Below, piece after piece: positions 52,566 through 64,000 of a stretch of 64,000 nucleotides of DNA. The stretch is taken from NCBI GenBank assembly GCA_030268105.1, contig BSDZ01000024.1, forward strand, positions 372,001-436,000, read 5' to 3'. The stretch is from Volvox africanus. Taxonomy: Eukaryota > Chlorophyta > Chlorophyceae > Chlamydomonadales > Volvocaceae. The notes beneath the pieces are model-generated. The model did no database searches, was not told the origin of the DNA, and worked only from the letters and a program-made list of their open reading frames with translations. Numbering within the stretch: the stretch's first letter is position 1; each line of letters starts with the position of its first letter. The translations under genes and the position numbers were made by a program.

Positions 52566-55500
52566 ATGCCGGGGCACCCGCGCATGAGGCTCTTCCTGTC
52601 TTTAACACCCTCCCCCTTCGTACTAACTTCGTTGTGTATCTTTTCCTCGCTGTTCTCCGTCTATCGACTTGTTTCATTCCTCCCTGACGGTTGCCATGCT
52701 ATACATGTCCCGCACGCCGCAGCTTCCAGTGTGCCACAGGCGGCCCTCTACGCGAAGAATGACGAGGAAGAAGAAGATGGAGATGCTCCAGGTATATGGC
52801 TTGCAACGTTTACCTGGGAGGTGTTATTGGTTTGGTAGCTGGGAGCTAATGTCATATAGCTTGGGATGGGCCCGTGCAGGGACAGGCAGCACTGGGAGCC
52901 CAGGCGATAAATGCACATCACATGGAAACCTAGGTACATCTAAAGACATCTCGGGGAGAACGTTAAGATGCAAGGGTTGTCGGTGGGGGGAGCACTCTTT
53001 GGTGCGGGCAGGAGGACCTCTTTTGCCTTTACAGCTTGTGCCCAGTGACCACCCGCAACTGCCAGTAACAACTAACCGGTTCAGTATAAATGCCGTCGTA
53101 CATGTTCCCGCCTGATGGTCGCTATAGTTGCCGGCAAAGCGATGCGGGTGGAGAGGCTGTTGGCGAACCTAGGGTACGGCAAACGACGTGAGTGCCAGGT
53201 GCTTGTAAAGAAAGGACGCGTGACTACACGGGACGGTGGCCAGCTCAAGGTGGGTCATGTTTGGTCCGCAAGACTAAGAAATCATGTTCAATCATGTGAT
53301 AAGGACCGCCGACAATGATGAATCGAACATACGTCGTACCTGCCGTACTAAATCCAGGTGGGCGATAAGGTCTGCTGGGGCGACGTGGTGCTGGACGGAG
53401 AGGCTCTGGATCCCCCCTCGCCTCTTCTCGTGGCGCTGCACAAACCCGTGGGCTACGTGGTCACCTCTCCCGACGACGAAAACATCCCAGATCCCGTCGT
53501 GTACGACTTGCTGCCGTACAGGTACGGAGATCCTGTAAAACGTCGTTGTATTTACACTGTACCGTATTCAGGGTTTATGCAACACGTCACGAGTCCTTTA
53601 ATCTGTCCTGGGAGCCGGTCATGGACCAGACCTGGAGGGTATATCTTGCGCCTCATGAAACATGTTGTGGTGGTCGCGGACTTCTCATGTGCCTTCGTGT
53701 ACATGTGTTTCTATCCTTATGTGCTTGTGACGATGTGATCTTGCTTACGTGTATCTGCATGTGTTTCCATGTGTTCGCGTGCGTTTGCATGTGTTACCGT
53801 ACGGCTCCAATGTACGGGATGCTCAAGGGGCGGCCGCTCTCCCGGGGCCGTCTTTTCTTCGCTCATTCACACGCGCAGGTTTGCGCGGCGACGGCCATTC
53901 CTGTCCAGTGTGGGTCGGCTGGACAAGGACACGTCGGGGCTGTTGCTGCTGACGGACGACGGGACACTTCTGCACAGAATAAACTCACCGCGCAGAGGCA
54001 TCTGGAAGGTCAGCGTGAAGACACCGGCGTTTGGTCGCGTCACGGGGCTATGTGGGGACGCGAGGTGACGGCGGGGTTGGAGGTGGGGCACCTCCCACAC
54101 CGCCCCCATCTGGTGCCGTCCGCGCTCTCGTGATGGGGTGCGCGGGCTGCTCATACCTCTACTGGTGGTGGCAATGCAATGCCGTGCAGGTGTATGTGGC
54201 GACCCTAGCAGATCCAATGACACTGAAGCAGGCGGAGGCGGCAGTGCGCAAGTTTGCAAGTGGTTCGTTGGTGCTGGAGGTGCGTTGCTGCGTGCTTTTC
54301 CCCTGAGCTGAGCCGAAAGGAAGTATATCGCCTGCTGTGTTCATCTCTCTCTCTTTCTCTCTCTATATATATAAGTATATACAGATATGATATATATGTA
54401 TGTATATTTGTGTGTGTATATATATATATATAATATACATTCATATGTACAGTGGTTGTGATAGGTACAGGCTTAAGATAGGATAGCCCGGGTGAAACGG
54501 TGAACTAACTACTGCGACAAGTTTCGGCATCTTCATGAGGTCTTCATCATCTCTCCCCTTCATAACTTTTGCCGCCAAACTCCTGTGTACGTCTTCGCCG
54601 TACTTTCGGTAAACAGGGTGACTATACGCCGTTGCTGCCGGCCAAGGTGGAGTTCACGGGGGAGCGAACCGCCCGGGTGGCGATTTGCGAGGGAAGGTAC
54701 CATCAGGTGGGCCTCGGGTTCTGGGTTCTGGGTGAAGCGTGTGGGGAGGCGAATGCGGGGCCAGACAGGGCCACGCGGGGAAGGGAGATGCGCTTTAACT
54801 CCACCCATGAGTAGGGTGGTTTGGGTATATTTATCTGGTATATTTCGTGCCACGTCTTCATGCAGGTTCGTAGAATGTTCGCGGCGGTGGACAACAAGGT
54901 AGTGGCGCTACAGCGGGTCAGTGTGGGCGGACTGAGCCTTGGGCCGCTGCCGGAGGGTGAGTGGCGCCACCTGACCCCCCTGGAGCTTCAATTAGTGTTT
55001 GGAGAACCTTCTGCTGAGGATATGCTTCGAGCCGCTCCGAACGACGACATCCCTGCCAGCAGCAGTGCCAGATCGGAGGGCGTAGAGGTACTGCAACGAG
55101 ATGGAGGCACGACCGCCAGCAGTAGCAGTGCTAGCGGTGGCGATGGCGGCGCTGTCACGGCTGGCAGCGGCGCCGTGAGGGGCCCGAGGGATGGCCCACG
55201 GTTGACTAAGAAGGAAAAAAAGAAAGGGCCTAAGAAAGATGGAGTCAAGAAGAGCCAGCAGAAGGGCCGAGCGATCGCTGAAGAAGAGGACGATACGGAA
55301 GGCGAGGAGGATGTGGCCGATTTTGAGCTTTTGCCGTACGAAAGTACGACAATGCAAAACGAGCTGGGTCTGGAAGAGGTGACCGATGAACAGGATTCGG
55401 GGCTTAGGTTTTCGCACCGGCGGCAACAGCGCCGAGGGCTAACAATACGGCAGGGGACAATGCAGGACGCCAGGGAGGGTAGCGCGGACGAGCAGCTTGA

Positions 55501-55645
55501 CCCTGCCACGTACGGCATTTCCTACGACGATGAAGCAGCGGACGTGGTAATTTCGTCCAGTGCTGGCGGCGGCGTGCGCAAGTACCGTGACGGCGCTAGG
55601 TGGCGACGGCGGCGTGACGCATTTCGGCAGATGCTGCCGTCATAA
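52566..55645 (+). CDS. RsuA/RluB-family pseudouridine synthase, probably organellar
   Basis: Converts a specific uridine in rRNA to pseudouridine. Exons: about 52566-52791, 53128-53249, 53358-53521, 53879-54008, 54190-54279, 54617-54706, 54866-55645, giving about 533 residues in this model; all joints are in phase. An S4 RNA-binding domain (VERLLANLGYGKRRECQVLV, GDKVCWGDVVLDG) is followed by the catalytic domain: LVALHKPVGYVVTSPDDE, then SVGRLDKDTSGLLLLTDDG with the catalytic Asp (about 186), KVEFTGERTARVAICEGRYH and QVRRMFAAVDNKVVALQRV. After the domain comes an extension of about 200 residues: Ser/Ala-rich, then Lys-rich (KKEKKKGPKK), acidic, and ending basic. The first exon is weak. From the chosen Met it has a hydrophobic leader, and the true start may lie upstream. 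It is probably plastid or mitochondrial, as most plant RsuA types are. Confidence 0.9.
54343..54440. repeat. CT/TA microsatellite in pseudouridine synthase intron
   Basis: A TCTCTC run merging into TATATA and TGTGTA repeats, inside the intron 54280-54616. Confidence 0.9.
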
Positions 55646-57964
55646 ATAGCCAGACAACTATCGGTTTCGCATCATCAGGAGCACGCACCGACACGACCGC
55701 ACATGATATCTGTGTCTGTGAGTCACTAACACTGACGTGACTATCGTGGGGAGAGAGGGAGGGAGCCCGGAGCGGTGCGTCCTTATGATTCGGTCGTGGT
55801 GATTCGTTTGGCCTATTTGGGTTGCCGCCTTAACTGTAGATGGGCTTATACCATTTACTAAAGGTTTGTAAACCTGTAAACCCTATAGCTATAGCTATAT
55901 ATATTAACCACGTTCATTAAAATTTCATCGAGAAGAGCTTAAGCCAGGCCAGGCAGGTCTGTGCAATCATGCCCGCTTCTCCCCCATATAATACGGAGCA
56001 AAGGACCCGCCGGAGAGGCCAACCCTTCTTCCTTTGGAGCTGGAAATCGACGGTTTCCGATGGTTCTGACGGGGCGTTGAAGTCGATTTCCTCTCATCCT
56101 GGACACAGCAATTGGCCATTTGGTAAACCCTAACATGATTAAACGTTGCGAATTACCTGTCACTGCCATAAGTATCACTTTCCATCGGACCCTAGCGACC
56201 ATGGCCTCAGGCACCCCCCACCAGGATCGATCCGACCAATATATCCGACCAATAACACTAACACGCTCAGCGAGCGACTGACTCCTGGCAGCTAGCGCTA
56301 TCTGCAGAAGAGGTGAGCGTGACACCGCCCTTCCAACCGTAAGCTTCTCCGGCGGCACTGAAGCAAGCTAAGCTCGCAAACTCGTCCCGTGGGACGAAAG
56401 CAAAAAAGGCCGTAAGGAGGCAAAACCCAGGAGCCCGCTAGTTCTATGCCTAGCCAAGTGTATCCATCACTCCATCGGTCCATCGGCGAAAAGGTTTAAA
56501 CGACCGATGCGACCAAAGCCGCGTATACCACCGCCCATTACGAGGCCAGCAGCAGTGGAGAAGAGATTCCATCAGAGCATCTCCCAATTCAAAAAACGCA
56601 GTAATGCGGCCTCCACGGCCTATGAAGACTGGAAAAATAAAATCTTGTGCCAACATAAACCGCACACAGCGTTATAGATGGAAACGCCGTAACCAGACAT
56701 TGGAGATCGAGGAGCAATCCCACTCACCGAAGAAGGCATAAAAAGTACAAAGGGTGCCATTTTGGTTAAGACCTGCAGCAAGCTCCGAAACCTGCGGCTT
56801 TCCGCTGGTCTTCGCAACGGCAATAACAAGCTCCGAAACGAATCTTATTCGAGCTTCTTCGACTCCTCCAAAATAGAGTCCACCTCTCAAGAGAAGGATG
56901 TTGGATGAGAAAGATGTAGCCTCATGTGTGGTTTGGCTATGATGCCAACCTGACCTCCCTCCCCCACCCCCAACATTGGAATCCCCTCCCGCACCTCACC
57001 TACGTCACAAACGGCGTTCATCCCGACCCCCATTTCCGCACCAACTGCATGCGCACCCGCTGTTCCTTCTTTCTGTTTCCGCTGTTTCCCCCGTAAGGAC
57101 CTCCGAACCTAGTGACCGATCCTTACACAGGTATCCGGTGCAGATGCAAAGATGGCGATGCGGACTCCTCACACATCGCCGCCTCCTCCCCCCATTCCCA
57201 ATGTCCCGACTCCCATACACAACGCTGAACATAACATAACACGTTCACGATTCAGCCTACCTACACTACTGCATTGTACTGCATATAACCAGTGCCGTGT
57301 CTATACGGAATATATGATGCCATAAAACGACTCTTTGACAACTGCTTGCCGCACTCGGCCCCAACAAGGATCGAGGGTACGACGACCATTGGGTCGTACA
57401 TGCGTCAATATATCCGAAGTCTGGCCGTAATAAAAGCCTTCCAGGACGTGGCTGCAGCAGTAGCAGTTGAGCGGCACATACTGACCAACCGACAACTCTA
57501 AAGCCATGTCTACGGGAGCAAGTACAAGCCATGTGCGCCCAAGACATCCCGCTGCCCTTTCCCGGCCAGCCCAGAACCCACACAACCTGCCACCGCTTAC
57601 CATTTCCCCCGCGTGCCCATATACTTCGTTTGATCATTCTCAAGAAACCGCCTTTCTTTTCACCAGGGTTACGTGCCCCTACGCGTATTGTGTATGAAAG
57701 AGGTCCCCAACACCCCAGCGTCACTCCCGACTGCTCACTTCCTCCGATTAACTTTACCCGACTATCTCCGCCACTGCACACCGCACGTATTCGCACATGG
57801 CAAGGCTCCTCTCGATTCGGGGACTGGCAGCCGCGGGGTCTTCCCTGGCTGCTGGTGTCCCCCCAAGCTGCCTGCCACACAGGCCCAACCGCAGCCCTTG
57901 CTCTGCTTGCTCGCTAGGCACGCTTCGGGAGGGGTGAATGCTCTAGCAAGTGGGCCTTACGGTT
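55646..57964. other. Convergent 3' interval, pseudouridine synthase to NRAMP
   Basis: About 2.3 kb between two stop codons. It holds both 3' UTRs. A 204-residue minus frame at 57266-57880 and several shorter ones show no domain and look non-coding. No repeat copy elsewhere in the window was found. Confidence 0.5.
55867..55879 (+). promoter_or_regulatory. Poly(A) signals of the pseudouridine synthase gene
   Basis: Two TGTAA motifs (55867-55871 and 55875-55879) about 220 bases after the stop codon, a position typical for volvocine genes. Confidence 0.55.
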
Positions 57965-60900
57965 TCAATGGCCCAGGTCTGCGAAGCTGCCGCTGATGGC
58001 GGACTGCACGATGAGGTTAAAGTTAAGGCCCGTGATGAAGATGAAGAGTAGCCAGGCTCCCACCGAGACATACCAGCGGTTTGCGTGTTTGCCAATAAAG
58101 CGCTTACTAGAGGTGAAGTGCACCAGCGGGAAGATCGCGAAGGGCAGCGTCAGAGAAAGCACCACCTACGGCAGAGGACCCCGGGGGGATTAGCCTTCGG
58201 AAAGAGATGGATGAAGCGAGGGGGGCGGAGGGGTAAGACGAGAATTCCACTTGAGCAGAAAAGTTAAAGCTAAAAGAAGCTGAAAAGGCCTGGAGCTGAG
58301 CAGCGTGGTGGGTCCCAGTAGATCCCTCGCAATGCTGTGCAGCCCTTGCCAGTTCCCCATGTTGCTCGGGTCTGTCTCTCCACACAGACCTCCTTCACTG
58401 CTGGGTCCCAGGCCGCTCTCGCATTTGCACACATACACACAGAGGGGGAAGGAGAGAGGGAGCGGGAGAGAGGGGGGACGTGGGAGGGTCGAGAGAAACG
58501 CCAGATATGCGTACCTGTGACAGCACCAGCAGTTTTGCGACGCCCTCCCGCCCCATCACGGCGGCCACCACCGCGGCCGGCACAATTGCGGTGCCTCGCG
58601 TGATCAGGCGCCTCAGCCACGGCCGTAGCTTGATGCTCAGAAAGCCCTCCATCACGATCTGTCCACTCAGTGTGCCGGTGATGGTGCTATTCTGGCCAGA
58701 GGCCAACAACGCAATGCCGAAGAGGACTGAGGCTGCCTTGGCGCCCAGGGAGTGTGACAGCAGCTCGTACGCATCAGAGATATCGGCAATATCAGTGCGC
58801 GGCGGATTGCCGTAATGAAAGGCCGCGCCAGCTACGACAAGGATGGCGGAGTTCACAATGAAGGCAATGAATAGGGAAAGAGTGGAGTCCAAGGCGCCCA
58901 AGCGGATGGCAAGCCGGCGGCCGCGGGAGGTCCGCGGGTAGGCGCGGGTTTGGATGACGGAGGAATGGAGGTAGAGGTTGTGAGGCATAACCGTGGCGCC
59001 CAGGATGCCGGTGGCGATATACAGAGTGCTGCGGTTGGTCACGATGGAGGCACTGGGCAGGTAGCCGCGCATCACCTGCGGAAAGTCGTAGGTAACAACA
59101 GCAGTGATGGTGGTGGCAACAGTGCCGGGAATCACTGAGCCTCTGATGTGCAGGGTTGGGGCAAGGAGGGGCCCGCGGCAACCCACGAAAGATTTTGGTC
59201 GGTCATGAAGAGAACCCTGTTGGAAGCCTGATGTCCACCCACTTCGCGCTTCCCGCCTACGGAAGCGCAACCTCGCCCGCAAGCTCGCCCCTGCCAGCCT
59301 ACACATACCTTTGCCATGTTCGGTTTGGCCTTGATGAGCTCGTACATGAAGCATCCCTGGTACCATCATAAGGAAGACCCAGATCAGAACAGATCAGATC
59401 AGATTCCTCACAGCCTGCATTCGGCTTTCTTACGCAGGCGACGAAGTACACTGTGTCGCGGTCGTAATCTCTCAACCCCCTCCCGTTAAAAGAATGCTTT
59501 GTCCATTGACCGGTCCCCCCTCCGGCGACCAAAGCACCATCCCACGAATCCTGCCCTCGTCCCGCCCTCCCTTCCTTCTTGCCTCCTTCCCCTCTTCTAG
59601 ATGCTTCTCTCGCCCGTCGTCCCGACTTGCCGTTTCCGACTGGCCTCTACGTTCCTCGCCTTTTACCTCCGCCGTCGTCACCCCACTTGGCGCTAAAATC
59701 GTTTCCATCTTTCGCCCCTGCGCTGCCCCATTCAGATAACATTCCTCCTCTGGCATCCCGCCTGCACCTACCGCAATGAGCGCTGTAAGCACTGCCACCA
59801 GCACCTCCAGCGCCCGGAAGCTCTTGGCCTCGAACACCAACATAATTAGCACGTCCACCGCCGTCACCAGCACACCCGCCCAAAGGGGCATCCCCAGCAG
59901 CAAGTTGAAAGCAATGGCGCAGCCCACTACCTCCGCCAGGTCAGTCGCCGCAATGGCCAACTCTGCCACCACCCACAACATCTTGTTGACGTAGGGGTGG
60001 TAGGCATCACGGCAGGCCTGGCGGCTCACAACCCAAAACGGAAATTGCGCAAAGACTTTAGGAGGGAGGAAGCTAAAGCTGCAACGCGCAATACAGGGGG
60101 CGTGCTCGCTCCTTTCCCGCCTTACATACACGCAGTGCATAATCCAAAACACTTCGCATGGAGTATAATAAACGTCAGGTACAACAGGTCGAAACTTAAC
60201 AAAACCCTAAAACCCAAAACCGGTGAAACATAAGTCCTTAAACCTTAACATTAAGAGCAACACACCTGCGCCAGATCCCGGTCAGAGGCCACCCCCAACT
60301 TCAGTGATAGATACTGGAGGAACATAGCGAAGATGGAGGACAGCAACACCACAAACAAGAGGGTGTACCCAAAGGCAGAGCCGGCCGCCAGGTCAGTGGC
60401 CCAGTTGCCGGGGTCCTGAACATGGAAGCAGGATCAGGTAGCACGGAGTCGCGTGGGGACAACGCGCGTCAACAACAGGTAAGTGCGCAAGACATACTCC
60501 GGGGGAATGCTAAAGGGGTTTGTGCCGCCTTCCCGAGGGGAGGCCGCCCCATGTGCTGCACATCCTGCGACGCAGACTGCGAGTAGGAGACATGACAAGA
60601 TCTCAGGGCGTCGAAATCTGTGCTCAGCTTGCGACGGGCTTGTGGCGGGCGAAATACGAAGCGCAGAAGCTGAACAGCCAAGCCGGCTGGGTGTTAATGT
60701 TGTAAAATACGATCTTGTAACAATGCAAGCTATCTACTACCAATTTTGGATTTCAGTTACATCGGATTGTGAAATACCCTCCGGCCGCGAACATGCGAGA
60801 CGTCAGGTGCACAATCCAAATACAATAGCCTCCTACCATATAGCCGACGCTGATAAGAAATCCTAGGCCAGCGAAGGCAAATAGCTTGCGGTACCATGGC

Positions 60901-61250
60901 GCATCCTCTGACGGAAAACTGAGCGTGGCATGGCTTTCAGGCAACGACGCAAGCTCGCCTCGGTCCTTGAATCCAGTTAACAATGGTTGACGAGTATTTC
61001 CTTCCGTATCAATCCCATGCAAATCGTCGCAGCTGCTACTTGGCGAGGTTGGTCCCTCGTTAACGACCACGGAGAACGACGAAGCCCTAGGCAGAGTCGA
61101 CTGCGCATCAGGAGCCGAAATATAAAGGCTCACACCACTGGCAACATCTCCGGCTGACCCCGTCATGGCAAGATGTCTGTCGCCGCGCTGGCGCGGACTC
61201 AACAACAGCAACGAGTTAGAATGCCTTGAAGCCAAGAATTTCCAATGCAA
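57965..61250 (-). CDS. NRAMP-type divalent metal transporter
   Basis: Proton-coupled importer of Mn2+, Fe2+ and related ions. Seven exons in phase give 546 residues: 60837-61250, 60266-60415, 59768-60017, 59434-59450, 59309-59356, 58515-59075, 57965-58165. An N-terminal cytosolic tail of about 110 residues is followed by the usual hydrophobic helices. The metal-site motifs are intact: [13 protein letters not shown] in helix 1 (Asp139, Asn142) and [14 protein letters not shown] in helix 6 (Ala320, Met323, His325). Other family segments are [20 protein letters not shown] and [20 protein letters not shown]. Exon 4 is a 17-nt microexon that restores frame and completes helix 5 (VYFVAC). The start could also be Met29 (61166). 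Several microsatellite-free introns of 60-430 bases separate the exons. It lies just downstream of the selenocysteine lyase-like gene on the same strand. Confidence 0.94.
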
Positions 61251-62043
61251 GGTCTAATTGGCAATAGATTAAGGTTATATTCATTCCTCCCAGCATCGGT
61301 TCACCATGCTGCCGACTAACATCGGAGGTAACAATTATCGAACGCAAGCCCCCAGGAACTCGTTCCAAGAGGAAAAACGCACTGCATAAGTAGCAAAACA
61401 TATTCAGAATTAATGTGTGCCATGATTTAGAAGGAGAACTTCAACGTGTCTGAATCACATCAGACTGTACGGCTACATGCAACATTACAATCATGTGCAC
61501 CTGTTTGTTACATGGAACTGAACATGGTTCATTACTATCACTTAGCTCCATTGATACCACATCTCGGAAGGCAAATAATTTGCTAGTCTGACACTGGGGA
61601 AGCTTGCCAACGCACGCACTATAAATGTTTCCATCCCCTTCCGTAGCTACGTTGCCTAATGGAGTCGGACAAAAGTCATAAGTAAAACATAGTTCGAATT
61701 ATAAAGTCGAGTGTATGAAGCCAATGACGAACTCGTTATCTTTGACGGCTCGAAATAACCGTCAATAACGCTTTACGTTCGTCGCCTTTTCGCCATCGAG
61801 GTTTATCGGTTTCTCCATTGATAAAACATTCAATATCTAAATTGTAACTAAATTTACAGGCGGACGTTTATTACGCGCACGGGGCTCATCGCTTTGCATG
61901 TAGCTCCGAAATTTGAACCGAAGTTAACCGACTGACACCGTCACCTGGTCGCAGAGCCCGTCAGGTCTGTCCGTTCCCGAGTATGCTACTCTGCGCGTGC
62001 CGCTTACCAGCTCCTACTTTAAGCCTCTTCGATCCGTTGCTTC
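61251..62043. other. Interval upstream of NRAMP gene
   Basis: About 0.8 kb holding the NRAMP promoter and the 3' UTR of the selenocysteine lyase-like gene. AT-rich around 61.4-61.9 kb. No exon seen. Confidence 0.5.
61854..61858 (-). promoter_or_regulatory. Poly(A) signal of the selenocysteine lyase-like gene
   Basis: TTACA on the plus strand (TGTAA on the gene strand), about 190 bases after the stop at 62044. Confidence 0.5.
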
Positions 62044-63749
62044 CTAACCCAGTATGCCCTGTCTCCACGCCTCTTCCACAATGAGTTTTGCCGCGCGGTC
62101 CACTTCCTGTACTGTGGTATGCCGCCCGGTGGATAACCGCAATGTGCCCTTAGCGAACTCCAGGGGAACCTGCACAACACAATCCAAAAGACATCGCACG
62201 TAAGAACAACAGAGGGACTCACAACTATTGGAAAAAATCCTCGCCTCTCCAGCGCAACCTAGAGAGTATATCGGCTCAGATCTCTTTCCTGACGATGATG
62301 ATGACAATGAGGATAATGAGGATGGTGAGGATGGTCTGAGCCCGTATCCATCAGAGCTACCAATAGCTGGTGAGTGCAACGCAGGTTACAAACTACTCGT
62401 CGCCATCAAAAACGCCAAGCCCCCCTCCCCTTCCCCACAGCCGTGATTTCCTTCCCTGTACAACGTTCCAAACGCAACGGTTTTATACTTTTTATTGGAA
62501 AAGTTATCCCCATTGTTTTTGAGAATTTTTCTTCCAGGGAAGATGAAGCAAAAAGCCGCTGCGAAACAGAGCCTAAAGCTTTGATTAGAGCATCAAGTAA
62601 GAAAGCTTACCACACTCAAGGTAAGCAATATAATTTATTTGTGTATTTTATATGTATGATATTTCAGTCCATCAATATCAAGAGTATCTTTGCTTGCAAA
62701 AGGAATACTTGACCGTACTAACTGTGTGGGATTCGGAATGCCGGCCGCACTGCTGGCCCTCTGCTGACTCCACCGAAGCCACACAACCCTTATGTGTGTT
62801 TGCTTCCTTCTCGTGAGCACACTCTCGGCCCCGTTATGAATCTGTTTTGTCCCGTTTGCTTGTTATCCTCTGCCTCCGTGTCAATCACTCCCATGCGTTC
62901 AAAAAAACCCTCACGAACCTCCATCGCCCTCAGCACTGCAGACACCGACGATCCATCCGCCGAATGGCACGCCGCACCCGCAGACGCCGCCAACTGGGCG
63001 GACAGCTGCTGAAGCGCCAGTGAGGAGTTCAGGCCGCGAATGCTGAGGCTGAGTGTGTTAGGCAACCGACGAGCAGGATCGCTGGGGCCGTTGACGCGGA
63101 GCTTGTCCTGCACATCAAGTATGTGCGTCCGTACAGCGTCAAGAGGATTATATAAATAGTGTTTAAATTGATGCCAAATTAGCAAGTCCGAACCTGATCA
63201 TTCCCCCTCTTCACCCCCCCCCTGCACACACACACACACACACACCTGGTCCTCCGCCCTTATCTCCGCCCGCACCGCCGCCAGCAATCGCTCGGCCATC
63301 TTCCCGATGTGTTTCCGCAGCTGAGGCCCCTCTTGCTGAGCGACCGCCGCCGCCGCCCCCAGGCCCACAACCTACTCGGCGAAATGTCGACAAAAGTGGA
63401 TAGGAGGGGCAACGTAGCTCGCACCGCAAGTTACGAAATCAGCGGTGGAGCGGACGCAATGGAGGAGATAACTTGGGCAGATGGACTGATCGTTTTGGTG
63501 CCTCATGCGATAGAAATGCGAAAACAAAATAAACGTAAAAAACAAACATACAGAAAAGGAATGAAAGGAAGGTGAAAATTTACTAATGATCTGGTGCTGT
63601 TACTTCCGCTGATTAGAGAGCAGATCCAGATCCAGAACAGATGACCCCCGGACGCATGCCTGCCGACCTGCATGATGTTTTCTGTGCCAGCGCGGCGACC
63701 TGCCTCCTGGCCTCCCCCATGAAAGTAATTTGGCAGTGTCACGCCGCGT
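62044..63749 (-). CDS. SCLY: Selenocysteine lyase-like enzyme (C-terminal part, gene runs off the window)
   Basis: PLP enzyme of the class V aminotransferase fold that removes selenium from selenocysteine, or sulfur from cysteine. Four C-terminal exons are in phase (63668-63749, 63246-63371, 62919-63107, 62044-62169), about 174 residues. They read FHGGGQEAGRRAGTENIMQ, the family's substrate/PLP-phosphate segment, then VVGLGAAAAVAQQEGPQLRK, NGPSDPARRLPNTLSLSIRG and LAASAGAACHSADGSS, with the catalytic Cys, and end LRLSTGRHTTVQEVDRAA. The ASAGAACHS form of the Cys loop and the RLPNTLSLSIRG segment are closer to animal SCLY than to IscS/NFS1, which read SSGSACTS-like. The PLP lysine and N-terminal half lie beyond 64000. 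The last roughly 250 bases probably hold an intron and perhaps an exon end near 63991. A cysteine desulfurase is the alternative. Confidence 0.85.
63224..63245. repeat. CA microsatellite in SCLY intron
   Basis: An uninterrupted (CA)n run of about 20 bases directly at the donor side of the intron 63108-63245. Confidence 0.9.
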
Positions 63750-64000
63750 CTGCAAGTTGCAAGCGGTGGCGGAGAAGAAGACAACAAAGCTCGGAATCCT
63801 AAGAATAGGAAGATGAAGAGAAAAAGAAGTGGGGGGTGTTTTCAAGCGAACTCCCCCAAAAAAGCACAGCTTTACTTATACTCCACGTCTCCGTTTGAGC
63901 AGATTGCGTTTCTTGATTCACAGAAGACCCCGACGCAGTTGCTGCGGTACGACCGGCCACGCCATGTGTACCATATAAGTACTGCATACCTTTTTCACCA

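Noticed and set aside
57266..57880. Minus-strand frame of 204 codons downstream of NRAMP
   Set aside because: Trp, Arg and Gly scatter with no domain. Lies in a convergent 3' interval, with overlapping frames on the other strand.

Overview
This is nuclear DNA from a eukaryote, most likely a green alga of the Volvocales (the Chlamydomonas/Volvox group). The genes are split by many short GT-AG introns. TGTAA, the poly(A) signal typical of that group, lies about 200 bases after several stop codons. The porphobilinogen deaminase is chloroplast-type and Chlamydomonas-like. An axonemal protein points to a flagellated cell, and several products carry organelle-targeting or hydrophobic leaders. Base composition is moderate, with AT-rich introns and many CA/TA microsatellites, so it does not look like C. 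reinhardtii itself. The species is an inference from sequence style and was not checked by any search.

Layout. 1-2.4 kb: no gene recognised, one copy of a dispersed repeat. 2.4-10.7 kb (-): CFAP70-like axonemal TPR protein, 16 exons. 10.7-14.1 kb: no convincing gene. 14.1-18.5 kb (-): NAD kinase, N-terminus unresolved, with introns holding a second copy of the repeat and a 19-bp hairpin. 20.8-22.9 kb (+): porphobilinogen deaminase (hydroxymethylbilane synthase), 6 exons, followed at 23.5 kb by an ungapped 194-bp duplicate of its intron 1/exon 2 junction. 24.6-32.9 kb (+): sn-1-specific diacylglycerol lipase, 15 exons. 34.5-39.3 kb (-): SIL1/Fes1-type Hsp70 nucleotide exchange factor with a signal peptide. 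40.9-46.4 kb (-): neurochondrin family. 47.7-49.0 kb (-): unknown protein. 50.4-52.1 kb (-): plastid DUF3119 membrane protein. 52.6-55.6 kb (+): RsuA-type pseudouridine synthase. 58.0-61.3 kb (-): NRAMP metal transporter. 62.0-64.0 kb (-): C-terminal part of a selenocysteine lyase-like enzyme, running off the right edge.

The exon chains were assembled by hand from GT-AG sites, reading-frame phase and family similarity. In seven genes (CFAP70, HEMC, DAGL, SIL1, NCDN, DUF3119, NRAMP) the whole chain is phase-consistent from start to stop. This is a normal eukaryotic neighbourhood of housekeeping genes, not an operon or island, and neighbouring genes share no pathway. DUF3119/pseudouridine synthase and NAD kinase/deaminase are head-to-head pairs that could share promoters. 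I found no CRISPR array, rRNA, convincing tRNA or intact transposon. The most noteworthy items are the deaminase fragment, the two-copy dispersed repeat, the hairpin, two microexons (17 and 19 nt), a GC-AG intron, and the unrecognised gene at 47.7-49.0 kb.
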